A stretch of 64,000 nucleotides of DNA, taken from contig JADKAM010000004.1 in the NCBI GenBank assembly GCA_016715365.1, forward strand, positions 62,001 through 126,000, given 5' to 3'. A program made the translations under genes and the position numbers. Shown in pieces: positions 44,904 through 56,300 of the stretch (positions are counted from its first letter, which is position 1; every line of letters starts with the position of its first letter). Below the pieces are notes generated by a model, which worked only from the letters and a program-made list of their open reading frames with translations, had not been told where the DNA came from and did not search any database. This stretch comes from Chitinophagaceae bacterium. Lineage in GTDB: Bacteria; Bacteroidota; Bacteroidia; Chitinophagales; Chitinophagaceae.

Positions 44904-47900
44904 TTATTTCGGCAATTCAACATAAACTGTTGTTCCTTTTCCTTTTTCGCTATTGATAGAAATCGTTGCATTCAACATTTTCAACAGGTCCTTAATGATG
45001 AGGTAACCAAGACCATTCCCTTTTTTATTATCCATATTGGCAGATGAAACAATGAACTGGTCAGCCATTATATTCTTGATCTGATCCGAAGTCATACCAA
45101 CACCTTCATCGCTCACACTGATGATTATTTTCTTTTCGGTTTCCCGGGCATTTACTGTTATACTTCCATTTTCAGAAAAATGAATGGCATTGGTAATCAG
45201 ATTATAAATTAAAATTTTAAGTGCTTCAAAATATTGTATTACGGTTAAGGCCGGTTCAACATGACTGATGAGCTGTAAATTTTTTTGGTGCGCCATTGAG
45301 TTTAAAATACCAAATACCTGGTTTAACATTTCTTGCATGTAAAACTGCTCTTTTACCAGGCGCCTGTTTTCATTTTGATATTTTATCCAGTTCAGAATAT
45401 TGGTACTTAACAATTGCAATTCCTTGGATGTGGTTGTGATCTCTTTGATGGTCTCATCTTTCAGCTCTTCGGGCATCACAGATTTTTTTTCCAGCAGGTT
45501 TTTTCCGGCCACATTTAAAAATTTAAGCGGCGTAATTATATCATGACTGATGATGGAAATGAGCCTGTTGTTAATGCTGTTGTTTTTTTCAAGGGTATTA
45601 TTTTTTTGCAGCAACTCTTCGGTTTTTTCTGCAACCTGTTTTTCCAGTTTTCGCTGGTTTAATTCCAACTGGTTAACCCTTATCCTGTAAATTAAAATAA
45701 ACATTCCCAATATGGCAGCTGCAATCAATGCATAAAACCACCATTGCTTATACCAGGGTGTGGCAATGCTGAATTGTATGGTTTTGTACGAATAATTGTC
45801 TTTACCAAAGCCATTCAATTTTCTGATACGTAAAGTATAGGTTCCCGAACGCAGGCCACCCAGCCTGATGAAGGCAGCATTATCTGTATTAACAGCTTTC
45901 CACACTGTTGTATCATTCAGCTGGTAATCAAGATAAATATTTTCCTTATTGCACCAGGCCGAAAAACCAAGTTCAATTATTATTTCCTGTGTTTGTGCAG
46001 GCAGGCTTTTATATTGTAGTGAATCTGGATCCACTGCAATATTATCTACCAGTATTTCATCAATAAAAATTTCTCCTTCGGGTAAAATGGGTATTGCTTT
46101 TTCGGGGTTTACCCATAACAAGCCATCCATTGTAGGAAACGAAATATTGTTATTGCTTAAACGTAATGCACAGGGAGTGCAGCCTCCATTCAGCTCTGTC
46201 ATTTCCATACCATCTTTTTTTCCAAAATAGTGGTAATAAACTGCTGGTATATTTTTTTCAAAAGCATTTACAATTTCCGATAAACTTGCTTTAAACAAAC
46301 CCCGGTTTGTACTTATCCAGCAATAGCCATTATTATCGGGTACAAAACAATGCGTGTATAAAAGGTATTTATTTTTATCAAGTGGCATTGATTTGATCTT
46401 TCCATCTTTATAGATATAAAATCCTGAGCCATAAGTGCCAAAAAATACATAGTCTTTGTATTTCCAGATACTGCGCACACAAATATTTTCTTTGGTAAAC
46501 AAGGTGTCTAACTGATGTGTTGCTGTATTAAATCTTAATAAACCGCTACAGGTAGCCACACCTAAAATACCCTTACTTATTTCTGTAAAATCAAAAGTTA
46601 CTACCCCAGCCAATTCTTTTGGATAGTTATATAAAAAACGAAGGCTGTCTGTATCAAGAATACCTATTCCGATTGAATTAGCTAAATAAATTTCAGTGCC
46701 GGATGCGGTTATAATATCGCCCCATTTTATTTTAGGATACACTTTGGTAATGCCGGTAACCTTGTTGTAATGGTACAGGCAGTGATAACCTACTGAACGG
46801 TTTAATTGGGTATACCATAATAAGTTTTCATCAGTATGAGTAATGTTAAAAGAGAATTTACCTTTTATAGGTAAAATATTATTAGCATTACTATTATCGC
46901 CAATAATATCACTTTCGTTGGTTAAAATATTGCCATTGGAAAGTTCTATCTGTGAATAATAAGAGTTCCTGTTTTTTGAATTAACATCATTTCTTCTCTT
47001 TGATTGAACCCTGTTTTGATTAATTACAATAAGGCCTTTAGATTCTGTTCCAATAAAAAGCAATTGATTCTTTTCACTGTATTGAACTGATTTGATATAC
47101 GTATCAGCAGGGATGCCGGTAAAAATAAGTTTTGCAGTTATTTTAGTACCATCATACACCAACTGCCATGCTCTGTCACCATCAACAAAAACCGGGTTCT
47201 TCATTCCTGTTTGCCAGTAAAGCAGGCTGTTGCTGGTTTTAGGTATAAATGTTTTGCCGGTTTCTTCTGTAATTATAACCGGCGACAGGCTCATATCTAC
47301 CATATTTAAAAGAAAGATATCCTTTTTACCGTTGGATATAAAACAGCTGTTATTTATTTTAAAAATATTACTTACACCTCCTTTTTCAAAAGGTAATGCT
47401 ATTGGCTTTTTTAGACTTATTGAGAAATAGAGAAGGCTGAAATTATTTTGGATAAGGCATGATGTGTCGCTGATGCAAACTATCTTATTAAATCCAGTTG
47501 CATAGGAAGGGGAGATTGGCGAGTCTGCCTTCTTTTTAAAAAAAACATCTGATACGCCCAACAGAAAATAATTTCTGATGTAAGGATTAATGCTGTTGTT
47601 GACTGCAGCATGTTTCCAGAGCGCAGGCATGTTTTTATTAATAAAAAAAATATTGCCCGGCTGATCTGATAAATATATTCTCCCTGCATTGTTGCGTACA
47701 ATGAAAAGCATTCTTTCCGATGCAATAGAAGGCATATTTTCTTTGGTGTACGACTTAAAATCAACACCGTTAAATCTTACAATACCTGCTTCGGTGGCCA
47801 TCCATAAAAAACCGGTTTTTTCATCCCATTGCAATCCTTTTATACCATTGGAGGGTAAGCCATTATCGGTTGTATATTGCTGTACATGAGAGTTGGCGGC

Positions 47901-47966
47901 AGTTTGTGCTGTTGCCGAAAATGTAGTGATAATAAAACATTGCAGTAAAATGAGCAGTTTTTGCAT
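44904..47966 (-). CDS. Propeller-type sensor histidine kinase
   Basis: A 1020-residue sensor. The signal peptide ends at SATAQ (about 21). About 640 residues of two-component-regulator propeller repeats follow (QYTTDNGLPSNGIKGLQWDE, then GFLWMATEAGIVRFNGVDF, and later YCWISTNRGLFKAS). A Y_Y_Y-type domain lies near 650-740, and one membrane segment at about 744-762. A coiled linker leads to HisKA with SHDIITPLKFL (predicted phospho-acceptor His808), then HATPase_c with NLITNAIHF (N box, about 922-930), SDEGVGM and KGNGLGYLI (G boxes). There is no receiver domain. It probably senses a periplasmic ligand and phosphorylates the response regulator encoded 34 bases upstream. Confidence 0.93.
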   Translation of the reverse strand: MQKLLILLQCFIITTFSATAQTAANSHVQQYTTDNGLPSNGIKGLQWDEKTGFLWMATEAGIVRFNGVDFKSYTKENMPSIASERMLFIVRNNAGRIYLSDQPGNIFFINKNMPALWKHAAVNNSINPYIRNYFLLGVSDVFFKKKADSPISPSYATGFNKIVCISDTSCLIQNNFSLLYFSISLKKPIALPFEKGGVSNIFKINNSCFISNGKKDIFLLNMVDMSLSPVIITEETGKTFIPKTSNSLLYWQTGMKNPVFVDGDRAWQLVYDGTKITAKLIFTGIPADTYIKSVQYSEKNQLLFIGTESKGLIVINQNRVQSKRRNDVNSKNRNSYYSQIELSNGNILTNESDIIGDNSNANNILPIKGKFSFNITHTDENLLWYTQLNRSVGYHCLYHYNKVTGITKVYPKIKWGDIITASGTEIYLANSIGIGILDTDSLRFLYNYPKELAGVVTFDFTEISKGILGVATCSGLLRFNTATHQLDTLFTKENICVRSIWKYKDYVFFGTYGSGFYIYKDGKIKSMPLDKNKYLLYTHCFVPDNNGYCWISTNRGLFKASLSEIVNAFEKNIPAVYYHYFGKKDGMEMTELNGGCTPCALRLSNNNISFPTMDGLLWVNPEKAIPILPEGEIFIDEILVDNIAVDPDSLQYKSLPAQTQEIIIELGFSAWCNKENIYLDYQLNDTTVWKAVNTDNAAFIRLGGLRSGTYTLRIRKLNGFGKDNYSYKTIQFSIATPWYKQWWFYALIAAAILGMFILIYRIRVNQLELNQRKLEKQVAEKTEELLQKNNTLEKNNSINNRLISIISHDIITPLKFLNVAGKNLLEKKSVMPEELKDETIKEITTTSKELQLLSTNILNWIKYQNENRRLVKEQFYMQEMLNQVFGILNSMAHQKNLQLISHVEPALTVIQYFEALKILIYNLITNAIHFSENGSITVNARETEKKIIISVSDEGVGMTSDQIKNIMADQFIVSSANMDNKKGNGLGYLIIKDLLKMLNATISINSEKGKGTTVYVELPK

Positions 47967-48000
47967 AAGCGTTTACAATAAACAAGTTACTGCATCCAAC

Positions 48001-48609
48001 TCAATAATTTACATTGTACAAAGTAGCCAGTTCCATCAGTTCTTTAATATTGCCTGCAGTGGTTTTTTCAAAAATGCGGGTTTTAATGGTAGAGATGGTG
48101 TTCATTTTTAAATTCAATGTATCGGCAATATCTTTTGTTCCAATTCCTTTCAATACATAATGCAGTATCTCCAGTTCTCTTGGAGCAAGTGATGTAAAAG
48201 GATTGTCCTGAACATGGATGTTGGTTTGCCTCAGCGGAGCTTCATTGTGCATAAACTTTTGCAGTATCTGAACCATCTCTTCTTCGCCAACCGATTTAGA
48301 CATATAGTAGTTGATGCCATATTGTTTCAAAGCTTCGCCATAAATCTCTGCAGGCTGCATAGAGAAGATGAGAATGTTCAAATCGGGATATACCCTGCGT
48401 ATGTTTGGAATTACTTCCAGTGTGCTGCCGTCCGATAAAATAATATCAAGAATAAGGTGTGTGTATTTATTTTTTACCAGCTCACTCATCAGTTCATTGC
48501 AGGTACCCACTTCATGCAGGTCGTCGTAACCCAATGTTAGCTGCAGGTGCAGTTTCAGCCCCTTTCTTATCATGCTGTGATCGTCTGCTATCAGAATTTT
48601 TGGCTGCAT
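48001..48609 (-). CDS. LuxR/NarL-type response regulator
   Basis: A 202-residue regulator. The receiver domain (about 4-120) has acidic residues DD (9-10), phospho-acceptor Asp55 in HLILDIILSDGS, Ser83 and Lys105 (YYMSKSV). The C-terminal HTH (about 137-195) has LAPRELEILHYVLKGIGTKD and LNLKMNTISTIKTRIF. It starts five bases after the stop of the upstream PKD-protein gene and is followed after 34 bases by the histidine kinase, so the three genes are probably one operon. Confidence 0.93.
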   Translation of the reverse strand: MQPKILIADDHSMIRKGLKLHLQLTLGYDDLHEVGTCNELMSELVKNKYTHLILDIILSDGSTLEVIPNIRRVYPDLNILIFSMQPAEIYGEALKQYGINYYMSKSVGEEEMVQILQKFMHNEAPLRQTNIHVQDNPFTSLAPRELEILHYVLKGIGTKDIADTLNLKMNTISTIKTRIFEKTTAGNIKELMELATLYNVNY

Positions 48610-48614
48610 ATATT

Positions 48615-50110
48615 TTACCTGATTATGGTTACCAGTCCCTGGAATACCTGGTTTCTGTTATCGTTTAGCTTAATGAAATATACATAAGAACCACCGGGTT
48701 GTTTAGCGCCCTTAAAGGTACCATCCCACATGTTATTTACGTAATTATTTGTTTCAAATATTTTTTGTCCGTAACGGTTAAATAAGGTTACCACTGCCTG
48801 GGGGTATTGTGCCAGCGATGGTATTTCCCATTTATCGTTAAGGCTGTTGCCATCGGGTGTAAAAGCATTGGGTATGTACACTTCTGTAACAGCTTTTACA
48901 AAAACCGCATCGGTTGCTTTGCAATGTGTGTTCACATCTTCGGCCTGCAAAATATACGTTGTATTTACAGCAGGTAAAGCTGTTGGCCTTAAAATATTAA
49001 TGGCACTCAGTCCGGCTGAAGGTGTCCATAAATAATTATAGGCAGATGGCGGTAATACAGATGCATCCAGCGTTACAGGGTATCCAAAGTAAGCAATTTT
49101 ATCGGGCCCGGCATTCACGATGGGAGTTGGATTAATAACCAACAGATCTGTTGCCGGTAAAGATGTACAATTGTTTGCATCGGTAACAGTTAAAGTTACA
49201 TTGTATGTTCCTGCGTTGCTGTAAGCCCTGTTAAAGGGAGGAACAGTAGTGCCTGAGCCATTACCAAAATTCCAGCTCCAGATACTAATACCGGCAGTGG
49301 CAGATGTAAATGCAAGGGGAATGCTTTCGCAGGCTGTATCTTTTTTAATACTGAAGGCTGCAACCGGGATTTGATGAATGATGGGTATGATATTAAACGT
49401 AGTATCAGCCGCACAAACAGAACCCACAATACTCACCACATGTTTTACGGTGATATTTGTTTGAGCTGTTGTGTAAATATGTGTTGCTGTATTACCCAAC
49501 GTAGTATTTAAGATTTGCGCATCTCCAAAATCCCAATACCAGCTTGTACCAACATTGTTGGTATAGCCCGAAGTAAAAGTAATTGTATTGCCTGCGCAAG
49601 GCGTGCCGGTAAAACTAAAAGGCGCCAGTGGTTTATCGCTGATGGTAATTATTTTTTTAGCCGTATCACTTTTGCAACCCAATGCAGATGTGGTGATAAG
49701 CGTAAGTGTATAAGTACCTGCACTCGTGTACGTATGCGTGAACGGTGTATTGGTTGCACGTATAAGTGAAGTAAGATCACCGAAATCGTATTGCCAGCTA
49801 ACAATGCTGCCGCTGCTCACAGAAGATGTATCTGTTATCTGCATGGGTGCATTGGTACAGCCTGCAGCCAGTATACCTGGTTTAGAAACAGGGTCGGGTG
49901 CAATGGTTATCTGTTTAGTAGTATCACCTGTACAACCTTCGGCAGTAAAAATGCGGTAGCGGATATTTTGTACACCGGCTGTTGCAAATTTCTTTTTTGC
50001 ATCAATGGTTGTTTGTGTGGTTGCATCATCAAAGCTCCACAAATAACCGGTGATGTTGAATGTGCCGGGTGGATTGATATGGTTAAAGAATACGGTATCT
50101 CTTAAACAAT
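48615..50110 (-). repeat. Direct repeat copy 1 (C-terminal half of PKD protein)
   Basis: It aligns base for base with 62457-63952 at a constant offset of 13,842, with no net insertion or deletion and only scattered substitutions. The match starts exactly at the stop codon and fades upstream of about 50110, where the encoded sequences become merely similar. Confidence 0.9.
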
Positions 50111-53100
50111 TATTTGCCGTGATTGAAAAATCTGAATAAGGCTTGATATAAATTGATATGGTTTTTCTTGACGTATCACTGATACAACCATTGCCGGAAG
50201 TAGTTACCAATGAAACATGGTACGTACCCGGCAATGTATACCGGTGATAGAAAGGCGTATTGGTTGTCCTGGTAAGTGTTGTTGCATCGCCAAAATCATA
50301 TCGCCAACTGGTAATGGTACCAACAGCAATGGACGAAGTGTCGGATATTAATACAGAATCTACACAATTGGTTGCAGTAGCGCCCAGCCTGCTTATGGGA
50401 CTGTCGAAAATATTGATTGTTTTGGTTGTATCGCCTGTGCAACCCGATGTTGTAAAAATGCGGTAGCGTATGTTTTGGACACCGGCTGTCGCAAATTTCT
50501 TTTTGGCATCAATGGTTGTTTGTGTAGTGGCATCATCAAAATTCCACAAATAACCGGTGATGTTAAATGTGCCGGGTGGCGGAATATGATTGAAGTAAAT
50601 GGTATCTTTTAAACAGTTCAATGCTGAGATTGTGAAATCGGCACGTGGCTTATCGCTTACAATAATTGTTCTTCTGAATGTATCACTCTTGCAACCCATA
50701 TCAGAAATGGTAACAAGCGATAATACAAAAGTACCGGCTGTATTATATGGATGATAGAATGCAGTATTGTTATTTCTTACCAACGTATTGCCATCGCCAA
50801 AATCGTAATGCCAGCTTGCAATAGCCCCCAACGCAATGGTTGAGGTATCGGTAATATGCACCGAGTCACGGATACAAAGGCCGGTAGCAGAACCAAACAA
50901 AGCTGTTGGCTTTGCAAAAACCGTTACTGATTTGTATGCGGTGTCACTGATGCAACCATTGTTTGATGTGGTTACCAGTTTAATGATAAATGTACCCGGT
51001 GAGGCATAGGTGTGATAAAAATTTGTGTTGGTGTTGCGTATCAAAGTAGTAGCATCGCCAAAATCGTAACGCCAGCTGGTGATGGTGCCGCTTGCAATGG
51101 AAGAGGTATCGGATATTAAAACCGAATCGCTGGCACAGGCAGGTGTGCTTACACCAAATTTAGCAAGTGGGCTGGGGAAGATGTTCAGGACTTTGGTGGT
51201 ATCGCCGGGTGCACAACCATTATCGGGATAAATACGGTAACGTACATTTTGTAAACCTGCTGTTGCAAATAATTTATTTGCATTTACAGTTGCCTGTGTT
51301 GTGGCATCATCAAAATTCCATAAATAGTTTACAATATTAAAACCTGCCGTATTTGATGTGCCCGTAAAATGAATGGTATCTTTTAAACAGTTAAGTGCCG
51401 ATACGGTAAAATCGGCAACAGGACCGGGTTTTACAACAACTTTTACCGAAGCAGAATCTACCTGGCTGCAATTTTGAATGACTGCGGATTGGTAAACAAC
51501 CGGCACATAAAAAGTGCCGTAATTGGAAAAAGTGAAGTCCTGCTGCAGGCTATACACATAATAATTACGTCCATTAATTAATTCTGTAGTTACCGGAACG
51601 GGTGTATTTATTATTGAGTCAACATTAGGAAAGATACCTGGTACCTGGCTCAACTTCCAGTGAATGGAAGTAGCAGGCTGTGCAATTTTTACAAACAAAC
51701 GTACCGGCGTATTTTTACAGGTAAAGGTATCTGTCTGTGTGCTGGTGCTGTTGGTGTTTTTAATACCGCTGTAAAAATTCAGGTTGTTTATTAAGGTGCC
51801 TACATTGTAACCATAGCTTTCAAAATATCCAATGCCGTTTACAATGGCAGTGAATGCAGAATCGCTGGTGATTGTATGTTGAGCATCTGCATTGGTTAAA
51901 TTGGCAAATGCCACTGAGTAAGCAGGATTGTTGGGATGCACTTTTATTTGAGCAGCCGGCAGGGGAGCGCCATCAACCCTTAAAGAAGCAATACCAGCTG
52001 TGGGTACGGTGATATTGGCATACACATAATCAATACCAAATTTAGAACTGGTATAAAACAACACACTTTTCTGCCCCTGTTCAATCGGGCTCAGGTAAAT
52101 CATTTCCGGATCGCCATACTGGTTATTATTAAACATCCAGCATTGGTTTTTATTGGGTGTGTATTGCGAAACCATGATGGGTTTATCAGCAGTAAAATAA
52201 TCGCCGCCGGTTGAATCCATATGTTCATAAAAAAAGTTTTTTATAAGGCCGGTCATGACCACTCCGTTTTTTCTGACAACCGTTGTTGGGTCCTGAACAC
52301 AAATGCGGTAATAATTTCTGAAAGTGGCGTTGATATTAGTATTGCTGTTATTAAGTGTATGGTGCGTAAGGTATCGTGTACCCCAGGCCTGCGCCGGGAA
52401 GATCTGTTGTTGCATAAATTCACCACCATCGCCCCGGCATAATCTTATTCCTCCCGATCCGGAGAATAATGCAAAAGGATGGCACTTTGCATCATTACCT
52501 GGTAATGAAACGATTTTACTTCCGGTCATGTCTTTACTGGCCGAATCTGCATTTCCATTAAAAACAGCTTTGCCAAAAACATTAAACACTTCTCCTTTAT
52601 TCAGGTTTACGGTATAAGTCACACCAGGCAGCCAGCCATTTTTTGTTGTGTCGGATGGTGTAATTTCCAAACGGGTATTATCTTCCGATGCTACCGCATA
52701 AAACCAGGAGTACCAATCATTGGGACTGGATTGTGAAGTGGTTTGATAGTAATTGATAGAATAGTATTTGTATCCATAGCTCTCAACCGGCATCAGCATG
52801 GTAGCGCCTGAAACCATCAGGGCGTATACGTGTGCATAAACTGCAACAGGCACATCACTTACAATATGAATTCCCCTGGTAGATAATCCATCAGTCAATA
52901 TCCTTGCATCGTTAGGCCCCGATTTAGGAATTAATATGGTAGCATTTACTGTGTTCGCAGGAATGTTCACAGTTTGAGTCCATCCCGTAGAGTTGATGGA
53001 AACGGTGACTGTTGCCGGAAGTTCGGTACTGATATATAAAGCAAGTTCCTGTTGATTTACAGGGGCGTCATTAAAATACCCATAATTAAAACCGTAGCTC

Positions 53101-53192
53101 AACCAAAACTCTTTACCACGATTTGATTTATCCTGCGCAGCAGCAGAGCAAAAAATCATACAGGTTAATAAAATGGCAACAATCTTTTGCAT
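48615..53192 (-). CDS. Giant surface protein: IgGFc-binding-like domain, PKD repeats, T9SS type B tail
   Basis: A protein of 1,525 residues from the ATG at 53192 (MQKIVAILLTCMIF). An in-frame upstream ATG at 53228 would add 12 residues before the signal peptide. After the signal peptide (ends CSAAAQ), residues about 85-430 resemble the IgGFc-binding N-terminal domain (VPVAVYAHVYALMVSGATML, then GGDYFTADKPIMVSQYTPN). About nine PKD domains follow, with two alternating flavours: WNFDDATTQ (type A) and WRYDFGDATTL (type B). The end is a gliding-motility-associated C-terminal domain (VYIPNAFTPDGNSLNDKWEI, VTLFNRYGQKIFE, GGSYVYFIKL), the type B signal for T9SS export. Probable adhesin or surface-layer protein. 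The last 1.5 kb is almost duplicated at 62457-64000. Confidence 0.88.
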   Translation of the reverse strand: MQKIVAILLTCMIFCSAAAQDKSNRGKEFWLSYGFNYGYFNDAPVNQQELALYISTELPATVTVSINSTGWTQTVNIPANTVNATILIPKSGPNDARILTDGLSTRGIHIVSDVPVAVYAHVYALMVSGATMLMPVESYGYKYYSINYYQTTSQSSPNDWYSWFYAVASEDNTRLEITPSDTTKNGWLPGVTYTVNLNKGEVFNVFGKAVFNGNADSASKDMTGSKIVSLPGNDAKCHPFALFSGSGGIRLCRGDGGEFMQQQIFPAQAWGTRYLTHHTLNNSNTNINATFRNYYRICVQDPTTVVRKNGVVMTGLIKNFFYEHMDSTGGDYFTADKPIMVSQYTPNKNQCWMFNNNQYGDPEMIYLSPIEQGQKSVLFYTSSKFGIDYVYANITVPTAGIASLRVDGAPLPAAQIKVHPNNPAYSVAFANLTNADAQHTITSDSAFTAIVNGIGYFESYGYNVGTLINNLNFYSGIKNTNSTSTQTDTFTCKNTPVRLFVKIAQPATSIHWKLSQVPGIFPNVDSIINTPVPVTTELINGRNYYVYSLQQDFTFSNYGTFYVPVVYQSAVIQNCSQVDSASVKVVVKPGPVADFTVSALNCLKDTIHFTGTSNTAGFNIVNYLWNFDDATTQATVNANKLFATAGLQNVRYRIYPDNGCAPGDTTKVLNIFPSPLAKFGVSTPACASDSVLISDTSSIASGTITSWRYDFGDATTLIRNTNTNFYHTYASPGTFIIKLVTTSNNGCISDTAYKSVTVFAKPTALFGSATGLCIRDSVHITDTSTIALGAIASWHYDFGDGNTLVRNNNTAFYHPYNTAGTFVLSLVTISDMGCKSDTFRRTIIVSDKPRADFTISALNCLKDTIYFNHIPPPGTFNITGYLWNFDDATTQTTIDAKKKFATAGVQNIRYRIFTTSGCTGDTTKTINIFDSPISRLGATATNCVDSVLISDTSSIAVGTITSWRYDFGDATTLTRTTNTPFYHRYTLPGTYHVSLVTTSGNGCISDTSRKTISIYIKPYSDFSITANNCLRDTVFFNHINPPGTFNITGYLWSFDDATTQTTIDAKKKFATAGVQNIRYRIFTAEGCTGDTTKQITIAPDPVSKPGILAAGCTNAPMQITDTSSVSSGSIVSWQYDFGDLTSLIRATNTPFTHTYTSAGTYTLTLITTSALGCKSDTAKKIITISDKPLAPFSFTGTPCAGNTITFTSGYTNNVGTSWYWDFGDAQILNTTLGNTATHIYTTAQTNITVKHVVSIVGSVCAADTTFNIIPIIHQIPVAAFSIKKDTACESIPLAFTSATAGISIWSWNFGNGSGTTVPPFNRAYSNAGTYNVTLTVTDANNCTSLPATDLLVINPTPIVNAGPDKIAYFGYPVTLDASVLPPSAYNYLWTPSAGLSAINILRPTALPAVNTTYILQAEDVNTHCKATDAVFVKAVTEVYIPNAFTPDGNSLNDKWEIPSLAQYPQAVVTLFNRYGQKIFETNNYVNNMWDGTFKGAKQPGGSYVYFIKLNDNRNQVFQGLVTIIR

Positions 53193-53319
53193 AAACAGTA
53201 TTTCAAGGATCAATATTCCGAAAAGCAAAGAATGAAGTCAGTAGAATTAATTCTACAGCCATTGTTTGCATATCCCTGTAACATTGCCTTTGCATTTATT
53301 ACCTTAACTAATAAAGTAC

Positions 53320-56300
53320 ATGTTTATGAAGCATCTCAACCTGAAAAAGATTTCTTTTTTCCTGGCGTTGATATTGGTGACCGGCAGCGCCGTTTTTGCG
53401 CAGGGTTTCAATACCACCAACTGGAAATTCAGTAACCCAAAGCCATTTGGTTTTACTGTTCTGGACGTTGATTATTTTGATAACAACAATGCCATAGCCG
53501 TAGGCGAGCAGGGCGGTATTGCCCGTAGTACGGATGGAGGCCGTAACTGGACTTACGGTGTGTTCACACATCTTACTCCAGCAAGCCAGCTTTCAAAAAC
53601 TACTTTTAATGACGTACATTTTCCTTCTGCAAACGTAGCTTATGCAGTGGGTAACAATGGTGTGATGGCTAAAACTACAGATGGCGGTGTTACCTGGAGT
53701 TTTGTAAACAACCCGCTTTTTCCCAATCAAAAAATCATCAATGCCTGCTGGTTTGTGGATGCCAACAAAGGATATATAGGGGGGCAATGGAATAACACCG
53801 TGGACTCTTTACCCAAGTTATATTTTACGTTAAATGGAGGCTCCACCTGGGATTCGATTGCAGCACCAATATCTAATGGAGTAAGCCGTGTCGGCTATAT
53901 CAATAATCCAAGTATACCTTCGGTACTTTACCCTGTTGATGCCAAGCTAAAGGAGATTTTTCGTATTGAATTTATTAATGACAGTACAGGATATGTATGC
54001 GGCAGTAACTCTTATGGTGTTACCTTGTTTCCTCCTGTAAGTTTCAGGGCAACCAGCACAACCGTTTGTGCGCCACTTACCACATTGTTAACTTCTGGCT
54101 CTATGGCTGCAAGTTTGCTATGGAAATTCAAAAGCGGCGTACTAACCGATTATTCAATAAGTAAAGAAAGACTTGGCTATACAGGAATTAATACCAATAC
54201 AATTAATTGCCAAACCGCATTTGCGGCGGTTACACCCATTACCCAGCAATACCGGGCAATGAATATCATCAACGACTCAACAGTGGTTATGATGTCGTTC
54301 AATAACAATACGGTTGTAAAAGTAAATACCGGTAACAATGACTCTACAGCCAATGTAAATGCGCCGGGAGTTTTTGAAAAAGGTAAATATCAGGTACTTA
54401 ATTTTCCTTTTCCTCCCACACAAGGCCCCAATGCTGGCCCGCCAATTCCAAACCCGCAGGTTTTGCTAGCTTCCAATCCTTACCAGATGAGGAGAACTAC
54501 CAACGGAACGCTTATAGTTAATGGCAATAATGGCCGTATGTGGAAATCGGTTGACACCGGCAGAAACTGGATACCGGATGTAACCTTGAAACCTGGGCAG
54601 AATTATTCTGCAAATGGGGTATGGGCCATGGATATTGCCCCCAATGGCAGGGTATTAAGTATGGGCACTGCCGGTGCAATGTCAGATTCATTACCAGGCT
54701 CATCCTGGCAAAGTAATTACCTGACCGTGCCATTAGCTGGTGGTTACAGCGATATGGAATTTGTGGATTGTAACAATGGTATTGCAGCAGGTGGTGCCAG
54801 TATTACAGTTACTACCGATGGTGGTAATACCTGGATAGATCGCTTCAGTCCGGTATTACAGGCGTTGAATGCTAATATTACGCACCTTTCTTATGTTAAT
54901 CCAACTAAAGTATATTTTACTACCAGTATTGGAAATATTTACCGTTCGGCAAACCAGGCTGTTAACTTAAGCCCGGTATTTTCCGAGCCATTAGGCGGTA
55001 CTGTAAATGATATAGCATGGGCTGGTAATGATAGTTTATGGGCATGTGGTTACACTGCCTTCGTCCCTGCTATTCCTGCTGCATCAAGGCAGGGTAGAGT
55101 TTATCGCTCATTTAATAATGGTGCTACCTGGGATACTATAGGAATAGGGCCTGTAGGAGCTTTATCTGTTACGCCAAGGGCGATAGACTTTCCTACCCGT
55201 TCTATTGGATATGTAATTGGAACAAGAAATGCAGTTTATAAAACGACCGATGCAGGCGCTACCTGGACAGATATTAGTCCTTTCCCGGCTTTAACCCCGC
55301 AACTTGGCTACACTGCCATCCAGGCACTGAACAAGGATACAGTTTTTGTTATTGGTGTAGGCTTCCCACGTAAAGCGGTTTACCGCACAACAGATGGTGG
55401 TGCCAACTGGACAGATATTACCGCCAACATCTTAACATTACCTGTAGGTAATTTGAACGGTATTTTAATGCACGATATTAACAATGGGTATATAATGACT
55501 CCGGGTGGTGCATTGCTGATTACCAACAATGGAGGTACCAGCTGGACTTTAGACTTAGCACCAACCAGTAACCTGTTTACAGCTGCAGCATTTGTACCAC
55601 GTACAGTGGGAGCAGGGGTTAATATGGTGAACAGAAAAGTGCTGATTTCCGGTCCAAATCTTCCAAATGGCGGCGCTCCGATGATGGAATACGGAAACCC
55701 TGCCAATACACAGGTTAACTCTACTGAATTAATTGCAGGTGCGGCTTGTTCTGCACCAAACAGTGGCAGCATTACCATTACTGCAACCGGTGGCCTTGCA
55801 CCATATACTTACCAGTTTGATGCAGGTGCATTCCAGCCTTCCAATGTATTTAACGGAGTATCAGCAGGTACACATACAATAACTATTAAAGATGCTTATT
55901 GTGGCCTGCTTACCAAAACAGTAACTGTTGCTTTAAATGATGACCAGGTATTAAATACAAATATTACTACCGCAACAATTTGTGCCGGAGCTTCGGTACA
56001 ATTAATTGCTTCCGGTAATTCAACAACATATTCATGGAGTCCCGCTTTAGGTCTTTCCAATCCTAATATTGCCAACCCAATAGCCTCACCTTTGGTTACT
56101 ACTACTTACATAGTTACTGCAACTTTAAATAGTTGTGTAAAAACAAGAAGTATAACCATTACCGTTAATCCAAATGCTAATTTGGTTATTGTAGCAGATC
56201 CCGGCACAACCTTGTGCGAAGGAGATCCTACATTATTAACAGTATATGATGCTGCCGGAACATCCGGACCTGTTTCTTTAACACAATCAGCATCCCAGGT

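Noticed and set aside
48615..51420. Regularly spaced near-identical DNA blocks that could suggest a CRISPR or satellite array
   Set aside because: They lie in one open frame and encode PKD domains; block length (0.25-0.5 kb) is far too long for CRISPR repeats.
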